Source: JBFHER01 sp041584055
GTDB taxonomy: Bacteria > Bacteroidota > Bacteroidia > Bacteroidales > UBA5342
NCBI GenBank assembly: GCA_041584055.1
Contig: JBFHER010000001.1
Span: 1 to 64,000, forward strand
Length of the DNA: 64,000 nt
Direction of reading: 5' to 3'
In this document: positions 47,046 through 57,300 of the stretch, piece by piece
How the letters are laid out: the number at the start of each line of letters is the position of its first letter
Numbering within the stretch: the first letter of the stretch is position 1
Translations under genes and position numbers: made by a program
The notes under the pieces: model-generated
The model's input: only the letters and a program-made list of their open reading frames with translations
Database searches by the model: none
Told to the model about the DNA's origin: nothing

Positions 47046-49913
47046 ATGCAAAAAGAGTATTGGTTAAATATAAGAAGTGGATTTGTAATTGCATGGTTAT
47101 TGGTGCTAACGTCTTGTTTTGCGCCATTGCAAAAGGAGGATCAGCTTGCCTCAAACTTTAAAAACCCACCCCATGAGGTTCGTCCGCAGGCATGGTGGTG
47201 GTGGCTTCAAACACCTACAACGAAAGAGGCCATTACGCTCGATCTGGAAGAAATGAAGGCGAAAGGCCTTTCTGGCTGCATGGTTCTGGATGGAGGAGTT
47301 GGGCCTTTTGGCCCCAATAAGTGGAAAAAGCTTACCATCATCGATACCACCGAAATAAGGTATGAACTGACTGATGAATACAAAGGCGGAAGTCTGGCTC
47401 AGCCAATGGAGAAAATGGAAATGTGGTCAAAGCCCTGGCGTGATATGGTGCGTTTTGCATCGAAAGAAGCTGGTAGACTGGGATTGGATTTTGGTGTGTT
47501 CATAGGACCCGCCGGTTGTGCTGCTCCCTGGGTAACGCCCAATTACGGTCAGCAGGAGTTGGTTTGGGATGATACAACAGTAGTTGGAGGCCAGCGGATA
47601 GAGCAAACGCTTGAAAAACCGCACACGCCGGTTCAAACAAAAAGGCAGCCTGAAAATCAGGTCGTAAAGGATGCTCAAAACGCCTTTTACAATGATGTTG
47701 CTGTTTTGGCCATTCCTGAAAAGCGAAATCTGAAATTGAATGAAGTACTTGATATTACCGATAAATTGGATGAAAATGGTTATCTAAAATGGGAGGCTCC
47801 GCAAGGCCAGTGGCGAATTATTCGTTTCGGCTATCGTCCAACTGGGCGAAATTTGGGAGGCATTTTTTATATTGATCACTTGAGCAAAGAGGTTTTTGAT
47901 CTGCATTGGGCAAATACAGCAGGTTTACTATTAAGTGAAATGAGTGATGATGAACGGGTCGCATTTAAGTACGTTGAGTGCGATAGTTGGGAAGCAGGTG
48001 ATCCAAACTGGACGAAACATTTCCCACAGGAATTTAAAGAACGCCGTGGCTATGATATGTTAAAACATCTGCCTGCACTAATTGGTGTAAGCATTGATTC
48101 AGAAGAATCTACGAAACATTTTATAAATGATTTCCAATTAACCATTAGCGATTTGATTTCCGAAAATCACTATGGAAGGCAGCAGGAAGTGGCTCATGAA
48201 CAGGGCTTACAATCCTATGCCGAGGCAGCAGGCCCGCACCAGTATCAGGCTGATTTGAAAAAATGTGTTAGCAAATGTGATGTGGCGATGGGCGAGTTTT
48301 GGATGCCTTCGCCTCACCGCGAAAAGCCCAGTGGTCGTTTTTTTGTGCGCGAGGCAGCAACATCGGCTCATATTTATGGCATCAGGCAGGTTTTTGCTGA
48401 ATCGTTTACCTCGGTGGGTCCCAACTGGGAGGTGTCGCCATTTATGATGAAAGCTGCTGCCGATCAGGCCTTTTGCGATGGCTTGAACTGGATTTGCTTC
48501 CACACCTTTACCCATCGTCCGTCGGTGACCGAGGTGCCGGGTTTAACCCATAGTGCCGGAACGCATTTCGACCGCACAAATACATGGTGGAATCAATCGG
48601 CACCTTTTGTTACGTATCTTTCACGCTGTTCCTACATGCTTCAACAAGGCTTGTTTGCTGCCGATGTGCTAATTTATAACGGACATGGCTTGAGAAGGGG
48701 TGCAGATGCTTTAGAATGGGCTGATGGCATGAAAAACCCACCCGCGAGTTTGGGCGCTGGCTACGATTACGACAAGTGCAATGAGGAGGTACTGTTAACC
48801 CGACTTGACGTGCAAAACGGAAAGCTCATATTGCCCGACGGCATGGATTACAAGCTTTTGGTGATCGATGAAAAAACACCCGTGTCGTTAAATGCGCTCA
48901 AAAAGATAGTGAGCCTGGTTGAGCAGGGAGCAACGGTTATGGGCAAAATAGAAATCCCAATGTTGAGTAAAGCGGATGATGCCGCTGAGTATCAAAAACT
49001 ATTGAAGCGCATTTGGGGCAATACAGAGGAAGGCGAAAACGCCTTTGGGAAAGGACAAGTGGTGTGGAACCGAAGCATACGTGAGGTCTTGCAAAACAAG
49101 AACATACTTCCCGATTTTGAGTGTTCAGGTTTAAGCGATGCCGGAGTGGTGGATTTTATTCATCGCAAAACAGAAGATGGAGATATTTATTACCTTGCCA
49201 GTCGATGGCAGCCAAGTGAGAAAGTGGAATGTACATTCAGGGTAAGTGGCAAGCAACCCGAATTGTGGGATCCAGTGACGGGAGAAACACGTATTTTAAC
49301 CAAGTTTAAGGTTGAAAACGGCCGTACCATCATTCCAATGGAATTTGGACCTTGTTCATCATACTTTGTTGTTTTTAAAGAACCAATATCGGTACAGAAT
49401 TCAGCTTCAAACTGGCCGACATTTAAACCGGTACAACAAATAGAAGGGGCTTGGGAAGTGCATTTTGATAAAAAATGGGGAGGGCCCGAATCTGTGATCT
49501 TTAAAAACCTAAGTGATTGGTCAAAGCATACTGATGCAGGAATCAAATATTATTCAGGCACAGCGACATACCACAAGTCTTTTGATTGTAATAATTGGAA
49601 TGAGGATGGCGAGCTTTATCTCGATTTAGGAAAAGTACACGAATTAGCTCAGGTGAAATTAAACGGCGTCGATTTAGGCGTAGCCTGGACAAAACCTTTT
49701 CGTGTCGATATCACCTCGCATGTCAGGGCCAAAGGCAACCAACTGGAGATTGCGGTGGTCAACCTCTGGCCCAATCGCCTTATTGGTGATGAGTTTCTTC
49801 CTGAAGAAGAAAGATATACGCAAACGAATATCCGTAAATTTACTAAAAACAGCAGCTTGCTACCTTCTGGCCTAATTGGGCCAGTCCAAATCATCACAAA
49901 AAAGAATGATTAA
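47046..49913 (+). CDS. GH106 alpha-L-rhamnosidase lipoprotein 1
   Basis: About 955 residues from the ATG at 47046; the longer frame starts inside the previous gene and lacks a signal. A lipobox (VLTSC) anchors it. The GH106 pattern is clear: NPPHEVRPQAWWWW, DLEEMKAKGLSGCMVLDGG, AGRLGLDFGVFIGPAGCAAPWV, the barrel (VECDSWEAGDPNWT, EFWMPSPHREKPSG), FAESFTSVGPNW and NTWWNQSAPFVTYLSR. A C-terminal galactose-binding-like jelly roll follows (YYSGTATYHKSF ... NGVDLGVAWTKPFRVDIT ... NLWPNRLIGDE ... LLPSGLIGPVQI). The enzyme removes alpha-L-rhamnose from rhamnogalacturonan-type structures. It is a member of the rhamnosidase block, directly after the GH78. Confidence 0.92.
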   Translation: MQKEYWLNIRSGFVIAWLLVLTSCFAPLQKEDQLASNFKNPPHEVRPQAWWWWLQTPTTKEAITLDLEEMKAKGLSGCMVLDGGVGPFGPNKWKKLTIIDTTEIRYELTDEYKGGSLAQPMEKMEMWSKPWRDMVRFASKEAGRLGLDFGVFIGPAGCAAPWVTPNYGQQELVWDDTTVVGGQRIEQTLEKPHTPVQTKRQPENQVVKDAQNAFYNDVAVLAIPEKRNLKLNEVLDITDKLDENGYLKWEAPQGQWRIIRFGYRPTGRNLGGIFYIDHLSKEVFDLHWANTAGLLLSEMSDDERVAFKYVECDSWEAGDPNWTKHFPQEFKERRGYDMLKHLPALIGVSIDSEESTKHFINDFQLTISDLISENHYGRQQEVAHEQGLQSYAEAAGPHQYQADLKKCVSKCDVAMGEFWMPSPHREKPSGRFFVREAATSAHIYGIRQVFAESFTSVGPNWEVSPFMMKAAADQAFCDGLNWICFHTFTHRPSVTEVPGLTHSAGTHFDRTNTWWNQSAPFVTYLSRCSYMLQQGLFAADVLIYNGHGLRRGADALEWADGMKNPPASLGAGYDYDKCNEEVLLTRLDVQNGKLILPDGMDYKLLVIDEKTPVSLNALKKIVSLVEQGATVMGKIEIPMLSKADDAAEYQKLLKRIWGNTEEGENAFGKGQVVWNRSIREVLQNKNILPDFECSGLSDAGVVDFIHRKTEDGDIYYLASRWQPSEKVECTFRVSGKQPELWDPVTGETRILTKFKVENGRTIIPMEFGPCSSYFVVFKEPISVQNSASNWPTFKPVQQIEGAWEVHFDKKWGGPESVIFKNLSDWSKHTDAGIKYYSGTATYHKSFDCNNWNEDGELYLDLGKVHELAQVKLNGVDLGVAWTKPFRVDITSHVRAKGNQLEIAVVNLWPNRLIGDEFLPEEERYTQTNIRKFTKNSSLLPSGLIGPVQIITKKND

Positions 49914-50015
49914 ATGTTCATCAATATAAAAACGAGCCAACACAAATAATGCTTTTAAAAAGACAATAAATAATCGGCGAGATCCGCAAAACACTTAAAA
50001 AAAAGATACATGAAA

Positions 50016-50045
50016 CATGTGGCTTCCGATGGCTATCGGAACCAT
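50016..50045. repeat. Hairpin in the leader of the third GH78 gene
   Basis: TTCCGAT-GGCT-ATCGGAA (50024-50041) is a perfect 7-bp stem with a four-base loop, extendable by three or more pairs past one bulge. It is an imperfect form of a CCGATAGCTATCGG-like palindrome. It lies in the 159-base gap before the gene at 50073 and has no T-run. Confidence 0.45.
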
Positions 50046-50072
50046 CTGATAAAAAAATAAAATTATATACAG

Positions 50073-52406
50073 ATGAAAAAAATGCTATTCGTTGCAATCA
50101 TTATTTTTACAACACACCATGCAAATGCTGCCAATTGGAAAAACGCCCGGTGGATTTGGCAACAAGAGGATGGACCATCCAACACCTGGATGAGTTTTAG
50201 AAAAACAGTAAGCATTGATGAAGTACCTGAGGTGGTGGAAGCACAGATTTCTGTGGATAGTAAATTTTGGCTTTGGATCAATGGCGAGTTGGTACTGTTC
50301 GAAGGTGGATTGTCTAGAGGGCCAAGTCAGGCTGGTGAGTGGGTTAGAAAAAAACAAATAACCCCGGCCAACTCGTGGTATGAAACCGTAAATATTCAAC
50401 CTTATTTAAAGAAAGGTGAAAATACAATTGCCGTTTTGGTGTGGTATTGGGGACGCGAAACCCATAAAGGAACGCACATCGATAGTAAAAAAGGAGGCCT
50501 GTTATTTTCTTCACTTATTGGAAAACAAAAAGTGGTCTCAGATGCTTCATGGAAAGCAATACAGCATCCTGCATATGATAATACCATTGATCCGGCCAGC
50601 AAAAATTTGGTTCAGTACAGTGTGAAGTTTGATGCGCAACTAGCGATGAATGATTGGTCGGATAAGGCCTGGTATACATCCGATTTCTCAGATAAAGAGT
50701 GGCCTGCTGCCATTGAAAAAGGAGCGGTAGGTATTGCCCCCTGGTATAATACAGAAAAGAATATCGTACCGCACTTAGTCAATCATGGTTTGCAGAACTA
50801 TGACAATCATTCCGACTTAAAATTACCTTTCACAAGTCAAGGGAAAACCATAAAATGTCGCTTACTTTTTAATAAACAAATTACTCCCTATTTAGAAATT
50901 GAAGCCAAAGCGGGTGATACAATTTTTATGACGACCGATAACCGCCTGAATGGCATCAATGCCACTTACATTACCAAAGAAGGTACGCAATCCTTCGAGA
51001 GCTTTTCTTGGATGAGTGGTCATGAAGTGCACTACACCATTCCTGCGGGTGTTAAGGTGAAAGCCTTGAAATACCGATGGATGAGCGTGGGCGAAATGGT
51101 TGGAAAATTTGAAGTGGATGATCCGTTTTATACTCGTTTATGGGAAATGGGAAATAACACCCTGTTTGTTTGTGCGCGCGATAATTTTATGGATTGTCCC
51201 GATAGAGAACGTGCTTTGTGGATTGGCGATGTGGCTGACCAAACCGGTTATTTGTTCTATTCAATGGACAATGCCGGTCGTCAATTACTGAAAAAGGCCA
51301 TTTTACAGACTGTACGTTTTAGTCAGGATGGTGTGCTTGGTGCACTGGGTCCACTTCGTGTTCGTGAACTCGTTGGTCAGAGCCTACAGTTTATCGCCCA
51401 GGTGGTTTGGCCTTACTATTTCAATACCGGCGACCTGGAAACACTGGAAATAGCCTATCCGTATGTGTATGATTATTTAGCCCTTTTCCCAATGGAAAGT
51501 AATGGTTTGCCTCAGTACCGCAAAGGCCAAAGTCCTGATTCGTGGGACTGGCTGGATTGGGGTGTAAAAGGTACTATAGATGCACAACCCATGCAACCGG
51601 CGTATTATTACCAGGCTTTAATTGAAGCAAGAAAAATGGCTGAAGTTCTCGGAATAAAGGAGCACCTGGCATTTTACTCCGAGCGTATTAATAGCATCAA
51701 AGAAAATTACGATAAGGCATTTTGGAAAGATGGATACTACAGTTCCGATGGTAAGTTGAAAGACGACCGGGCCAATGCTCTGGCAGTTACATCAGGCCTG
51801 GCAAAACCAGAAAACTACGAAGCCATTGTCGAAAATGTATTGGTGCCTATTAAATACAGCAGTCCGCATTTTGAATGGGTGGCCGAAGAGGCTTTATTTA
51901 TTGCCGGAGCGCCAGAACTTTCATTAGAGCGTATGAAATCACAATACGAAGGTCAAGTAAATTCAGGCTTATCCACGCTTTACGAAATGTTCCCCAAAGG
52001 CGGCAGTTACAACCACGCATGGAATGGGTCCAATACCATCCTATCTAAATACATTGCTGGGGTAGCACCGACCAAAGTAGGGTGGAGCGAATATCAAATT
52101 ATGCCAACGCTACTTCATTTTAAGCAGTTGAAGAAAACCATCCCAACTGTAAAAGGGAATGTTGATATCGCAATGGAAGTAACGGATGAAAACTATCAGA
52201 TGGAACTCGTTTCTCCTGAAAATACGGTTGCTGTTGTAGGTATTCCAAAACAAGGACGCGAAATATCAGAAGTAAGGGTAAATGGCGAGTTGGTATGGAA
52301 GAATAACTACAAAGCAAAAGCTGATGGGGTGTCATGGAAGGGTGAGGACGATGACTATCTATTATTTTTGGTTGAACCGGGGGAGTGGTTATTCATTGCC
52401 CAGTAG
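50073..52406 (+). CDS. GH78 alpha-L-rhamnosidase
   Basis: A 777-residue exported enzyme with a signal peptide (MKKMLFVAIIIFTTHHANA). Unlike the GH78 at 43774 it starts directly with a sugar-binding jelly roll (WKNARWIWQQEDGPSNTW, FWLWINGELVLFEGG) and lacks the Ig-like domain and the C-terminal discoidin-like module. The catalytic domain has FMDCPDRERALWIGDVADQTGY with general acid E379, then VVWPYYFNTGDL and GGSYNHAWNGSNTILSKYIAGV. The C-terminal beta domain ends the protein. It probably works in the periplasm on a different rhamnosyl linkage from the other two GH78 proteins. Confidence 0.92.
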   Translation: MKKMLFVAIIIFTTHHANAANWKNARWIWQQEDGPSNTWMSFRKTVSIDEVPEVVEAQISVDSKFWLWINGELVLFEGGLSRGPSQAGEWVRKKQITPANSWYETVNIQPYLKKGENTIAVLVWYWGRETHKGTHIDSKKGGLLFSSLIGKQKVVSDASWKAIQHPAYDNTIDPASKNLVQYSVKFDAQLAMNDWSDKAWYTSDFSDKEWPAAIEKGAVGIAPWYNTEKNIVPHLVNHGLQNYDNHSDLKLPFTSQGKTIKCRLLFNKQITPYLEIEAKAGDTIFMTTDNRLNGINATYITKEGTQSFESFSWMSGHEVHYTIPAGVKVKALKYRWMSVGEMVGKFEVDDPFYTRLWEMGNNTLFVCARDNFMDCPDRERALWIGDVADQTGYLFYSMDNAGRQLLKKAILQTVRFSQDGVLGALGPLRVRELVGQSLQFIAQVVWPYYFNTGDLETLEIAYPYVYDYLALFPMESNGLPQYRKGQSPDSWDWLDWGVKGTIDAQPMQPAYYYQALIEARKMAEVLGIKEHLAFYSERINSIKENYDKAFWKDGYYSSDGKLKDDRANALAVTSGLAKPENYEAIVENVLVPIKYSSPHFEWVAEEALFIAGAPELSLERMKSQYEGQVNSGLSTLYEMFPKGGSYNHAWNGSNTILSKYIAGVAPTKVGWSEYQIMPTLLHFKQLKKTIPTVKGNVDIAMEVTDENYQMELVSPENTVAVVGIPKQGREISEVRVNGELVWKNNYKAKADGVSWKGEDDDYLLFLVEPGEWLFIAQ

Positions 52407-52452
52407 AGAATGTTATAAAAAGGTGATTTATTTATCATTAGAATTTTAGAAA

Positions 52453-53877
52453 ATGAGAATTATTTTATGTGTGATGATGGCAATCTTGATGATGTCATGC
52501 CAATCAAAAAAAGAAGTTAAACAACCCAATGTGGTTTTTGTATTAACCGATCAGTGGAGAGCGCAAGATCTTGGTTTTGTTGGTAACGAACAGGTTATTA
52601 CACCTGCTATTGATAAATTGTCTAAAGAAGCTGTGGTTTTCACAAATGCCATCTCAAACATTCCAGTTTGTACACCAGCTCGAGCTTCGTTAATGACAGG
52701 TAAATATCCTCTTAGTCATGGACTTTTTTACAATGATAAACCGCTGAAAACGGAAGAGTATTGTATTGCTGAGGTGTATAAGGAGAACGGTTACAATACG
52801 GGTTATATTGGCAAATGGCATATCAATGGTCATCCAAAAGGAATGAAAAACAATGAAGGACGAGCATTACCTGTGACTGCCGATCGTCGTCAGGGATTTG
52901 ATTACTGGAAAGTGCACGAATGCACCCACAACTACAACAACTCGGATTATTTTGATGAAAATAATGTAAAACACACCTGGGAAGGTTACGATGCCATTGC
53001 TCAAACCAGGGATGCGATTCAGTATATGCAGGCTAATAAAGAGAAGCCCTTTGTTTTATTTGTTTCATATGGGCCGCCACATGCGCCTTATCAAACAGCC
53101 CCTAAAGAGTATAAGGATATGTACAAAGATATGGACATTCAATTGCGCCCGAATGTGCCGGAAGATAAAGCTGCAAAAGCCAGGGAAGATATCAGAGGCT
53201 ATTATGCTCATATCACCGCACTCGATGATTGTATCGCTGAATTACAACAAGAAATTAAAAATTTAGGGTTAGAAGAAAACACCATTTTCGTTTTCACCTC
53301 CGACCATGGCGATATGCTTTATTCTCACTCACAAACAAAAAAGCAAAAGCCCTGGGAAGAGTCAATTCACATCCCTTTTATGCTAAAATATCCAGCTAAG
53401 CTAAAAGCAGGAACGCAAATGACGAAGATGTTTTCATTTCCAGATATTATGCCCACGCTTTTAGGAATGTGTAATTTACCTATTCCAGAAACGGTAGAAG
53501 GAGTGGATTATACAGGGCAATTATTAGGAACGGAGGAATTGGATGTAGAGGCCGCCTTCATTACCTGTCCTGTTCCTTTTCACCAATGGAAATATCTGGT
53601 TGGAGGCCGCGAATATAGAGGGGTGAGAACAGAAAGATACACCTATGTGTGCGACCTCAATGGCCCTTGGTTATTGTATGATAATTTGAATGATCCTTAT
53701 CAATTGAATAATGTAGTAGGTCAAGATGCATATAAATCAATTCAAGCTGATTTATATGCTGAGCTACAAGCGATTTTAGACAAGCATGGGGATGAATTTT
53801 TACCTGGTGAAGACTATATGGAACAATGGGGATACCATTGGGATGGTAGTGATAGTCTAAAAGCTAAAAACAGGTAA
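52453..53877 (+). CDS. Sulfatase (S1 type) lipoprotein 1
   Basis: A 474-residue lipoprotein (LMMSC, C16). NVVFVLTDQWRAQ supplies the first metal ligand. VCTPARASLMTGKYP is the formylglycine signature, with C73 to be converted to the catalytic formylglycine. IGKWHINGH, FTSDHGDMLYSH and KKQKPWEESIHIPF complete the metal and substrate sites. It should remove sulfate esters from the imported glycan. No sulfatase-maturase gene is seen in the window, so activation must come from elsewhere. It sits between a GH78 and a GH106 remnant, consistent with sulfated rhamnose or its neighbour as target. Confidence 0.93.
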   Translation: MRIILCVMMAILMMSCQSKKEVKQPNVVFVLTDQWRAQDLGFVGNEQVITPAIDKLSKEAVVFTNAISNIPVCTPARASLMTGKYPLSHGLFYNDKPLKTEEYCIAEVYKENGYNTGYIGKWHINGHPKGMKNNEGRALPVTADRRQGFDYWKVHECTHNYNNSDYFDENNVKHTWEGYDAIAQTRDAIQYMQANKEKPFVLFVSYGPPHAPYQTAPKEYKDMYKDMDIQLRPNVPEDKAAKAREDIRGYYAHITALDDCIAELQQEIKNLGLEENTIFVFTSDHGDMLYSHSQTKKQKPWEESIHIPFMLKYPAKLKAGTQMTKMFSFPDIMPTLLGMCNLPIPETVEGVDYTGQLLGTEELDVEAAFITCPVPFHQWKYLVGGREYRGVRTERYTYVCDLNGPWLLYDNLNDPYQLNNVVGQDAYKSIQADLYAELQAILDKHGDEFLPGEDYMEQWGYHWDGSDSLKAKNR

Positions 53878-53907
53878 GAAGTTCGGAAACTCGAATAACA
53901 GTATTAA

Positions 53908-54312
53908 ATATCAAAAATATTTGGAAATGAAGACAATAAGTATTTCTCTGGCATAGCTTATTATTGCACTGGTTTTGAGTTAAACGAAGCAGAGGCACAG
54001 CAGTCACTTTCTATTGGTTTTGAACGAATCAGTACCATGACAGCTGAGAAGTTGAACAGAAAGGAGCTTGGGACCTTTGGGAGCACGTTTTGCCGTATGC
54101 ATATTTCGTCTGCAACCAAGACAGGTGTAAACCAGCCAGAGGGGAAGGTGACTAATAATTGGGTCAACCAACTGCTATGGCGAACAAATAAACCAGTAGA
54201 AAAACGAGACACCTGGCAACTGGTACATGTGCTTGAGGAAATGCCCAATGATGGCATCATGTCTTCTGGTATTTGGGGCGAAGTGATGATATTAACTGTG
54301 AATGATAAATAA
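53908..54312 (+). pseudogene. Remnant of a GH106-type C-terminal jelly-roll domain
   Basis: After the stop at 53905-53907 one frame stays open for about 134 codons but has no start before the ATG at 54037. Its translation follows the C-terminal domain of the intact GH106 genes piece by piece: KYFSGIAYY against KYYSGTATY, KLNRKELG against KLNGVDLG, CRMHIS against FRVDIT, VTNNWVNQLL against VVNLWPNRLI, and DGIMSSGIWGEVMIL against SSLLPSGLIGPVQII. The first 800 or so residues of a GH106 are missing, there is no signal peptide, and several hallmark residues are altered. It looks like the tail of a deleted third GH106 gene just before the intact one at 54321. Translation of the last 91 codons from 54037 cannot be excluded. 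Confidence 0.72.
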
Positions 54313-54320
54313 ACGATATA

Positions 54321-57300
54321 ATGGATAATCGAGTAATGAAAATAATATTAAAAGCATTGCTAAGCAAAACCATCTTTATTGCCTTATTACTGAATGTGCT
54401 TCTATCAGATATAGAAGCTCAAAACACATCGCTAGAACATCAATTTCAGAATCCGCCATCTTCGGCAAAGGCCATCGTTTGGTGGCACTGGATAAATGGA
54501 AATGTGAACAAAGAGAACATAACAGCTGACCTGGAAGCGATGAAAGAAATTGGGATTCAAGGTGCCCAGCTTTTTGATGTTAGCTTAGGGCAGCCCGAAG
54601 GACCGATATCTTATTTAAGTACGGAATGGCTCGAACTCTTTAATTTTGCGGCTTTAGAAGCCCAACGTTTGGGACTCGACCTTGCTTTTCATAATTGCGC
54701 AGGTTGGTCATCAACGGGTGGACCATCCATCACCCCGGAATATGCTATGCAAAAACTGGTTTATACTGAGACCTTACATCAAGGAGACCATTTATTCAAA
54801 GCTCAGTTAGCTCAACCAGAAACTAATTTGGGCTACTACAAAGACATTGCTATACTTGCCTTTCCCAAACCACAACACGATGAGCGTATCAATGATTTGG
54901 ATTTCAAAAGCCTTGCTGGTAAAGTACGCAACCATTTAGCGCCTGATGATAAAACTGTTTCTGAACAGGCAGTGGTGAAAAAATCGGATATTATTGATTT
55001 GACATCAAGGGTGCGTATTGATGGTAGCTTAGAATGGGAGGCTCCGGAGGGAGAATGGGTCATTCTGCGATTGGGACATACACCAACGGGTATGATGAAT
55101 CGTTTTCCTAGTCATGGTGGTCGTGGCTTAGAGTGTGATAAAATGAATCGTCAGGCCGTTGATGTATTTTGGGAAGGCGGCATTCAGCCCATCATTAACC
55201 GACTAGATACACTAATAGGTACGGTCGTTAAAAAATGTCATATTGATAGTTATGAGGTGGGAACAGCCAACTGGACGTCGAATTTTGCCAATGAGTTCAA
55301 AAAACTTCGGGCTTACAATTGTCGGTCGTATTTGCCTGCTTTGGCTGGTTACTATGTGGAAAGTGGTGAAGAAACAGAGCGTTTTCTTTGGGATTTCCGT
55401 CGTACCATTGGCGATTTAATGGCTGAGCATTATTACGGGCGTTTTAGTGAACTTTGTCACCAACATGGGATGATTTTTTCAACAGAACCCTACTGGGGAC
55501 CTTTTGATAATATGCAAGTGGGCGCAACGGCTGACCTGGTTATGTCTGAGTTTTGGAGTGGTAGTTTAGCATTTTTTGATTCGCCAAAATTTGTGGCTTC
55601 CATTGCTAAATTAAATGGAAGTACTATAGCTGAGGCCGAAGCCTTTACTGCCATGGGAGGGTGGAATGAACATCCGGCCTCTCTGAAAGCAATGGGTGAT
55701 ATGGCTTGGGCGCAAGGCATCAATCGTTTTGTTTTTCACAGCTATGTACACCAACCGTGGGAAGTGGCACCTGGTCTAACCTTAGGGCCTTTTGGTATTG
55801 ACTTTAACCGTTTAAATACCTGGTGGGATCAGGGTAAACCGTTTATCGATTATATCGCCCGAGGGCAGTTTCTATTGCAGCAAGGCACATCAGTAGCCGA
55901 TGTGTTGGTCTTTACAGGCGAGGCTTCACCTAATGATGGATTGCTGATACCTGAGTTAAAAGCAATGGGTTATGATTACGATTTGATAGGGAAAAACAAG
56001 TTGGATGTACTTAGCGTAAAGGATGGGTTGATTTGTACTCCGCTTGGGGATTCTTATCAAGCGTTGGTGATTCCTAAAACCAACTGGTTAACGCCTGAAG
56101 TACTAAACATAATTGATAAGTTGGTAAAGTCTGGTGCAACGATCATTGGGTCTAAACCTACAAAATCACCAGGTCTTCAGAATTATCCGGAATGCGATCA
56201 GCAGGTCGCACAACTGGCTGAATACTTATGGGGAAGCAACTTAATAAGAGATGGTTCAGTGGTTGATTTTCTGAAAAATGGGACACTTCTACCCGATTTT
56301 TCAATTGAAAAAGGGAGTAGAGAAGAAATTGACTATTTACACCGAAGAACAAAGGAGGAAGATATTTATTTTGTAGCCAACGCTAGAAGAGAGAACCGTA
56401 AGGAATCTTGTTGTTTTCGTGTGTCAGGCAAAGTGCCCGAATTGTGGAATGCCGAAACGGGTACATTATCACAAGCTTCTGTATGGCAAGATAACGGTGA
56501 TGGTACTACAACAGTTGATATTCCATTTGACTCAGAAGGATCTGTATTTGTTGTCTTCAGAAAGCCTGTGTCTTCAGACGAACACATTGTGCGCACATCA
56601 ATGATACTTCATAAGCCAGCACTAAAACCACTGCTCAACTTAGAGATTATAAAGGCCGAATATGGCACCTTTTTACCCGATGGTTTGGTGGATGTGACTG
56701 AAATTGTCAAGCATAAAGTTCAGGATAACAGCTTAATAGTAGAAGCTACGCGTAGCCTTTGTGATGGTGATCCTGCTCCTGGTTATCATAAGGAACTACG
56801 CATTCAATATCGCATAAATAATGTCATTCTGGAAAAGAATGCCATGGAAAAAGAATGGCTTGAAATAGTCAATGCAGAACGTGGAGAACTTGAGATTATG
56901 AAAGCCGTTTTTGGTAAGTTCGAACGTGGCGTAGATGGTATACCTCCTAACAAACCGATTTACGATGTCACGGAAAAAGTGAAAGCTCAAATTGCTAATG
57001 GCACTTTGGAGATTCCCATAAACGACGCTTTTGTGAAAGACAAACCAGGCTTTAACACAACCCATGCATTACGTATCACTTATACCACAAAAAGTGGAGA
57101 GTTTACCCGTACAGTGCCTCAGGGCAGCGTTTTGAGCTTGAATCAGGATATGTCACCTTCACAACTGATCAATAAAAACGGTAAAGCCATTTGGCGAACG
57201 CCTTACCCAGGTACCTTAAAGTATACGACTTCCCTGGGGAAAACAAAGAAAGTTAAAGTGAAATCGCTACCAGAGCCAATGGAATTAAGAGATGCCTGGC

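Noticed and set aside
53927..53956. Short ORF starting like a signal peptide (MKTISISLA) before the GH106 remnant
   Set aside because: It stops after nine codons in a different frame from the remnant. One frameshift could join them, but the remnant's homology already begins in its own frame upstream of this point.
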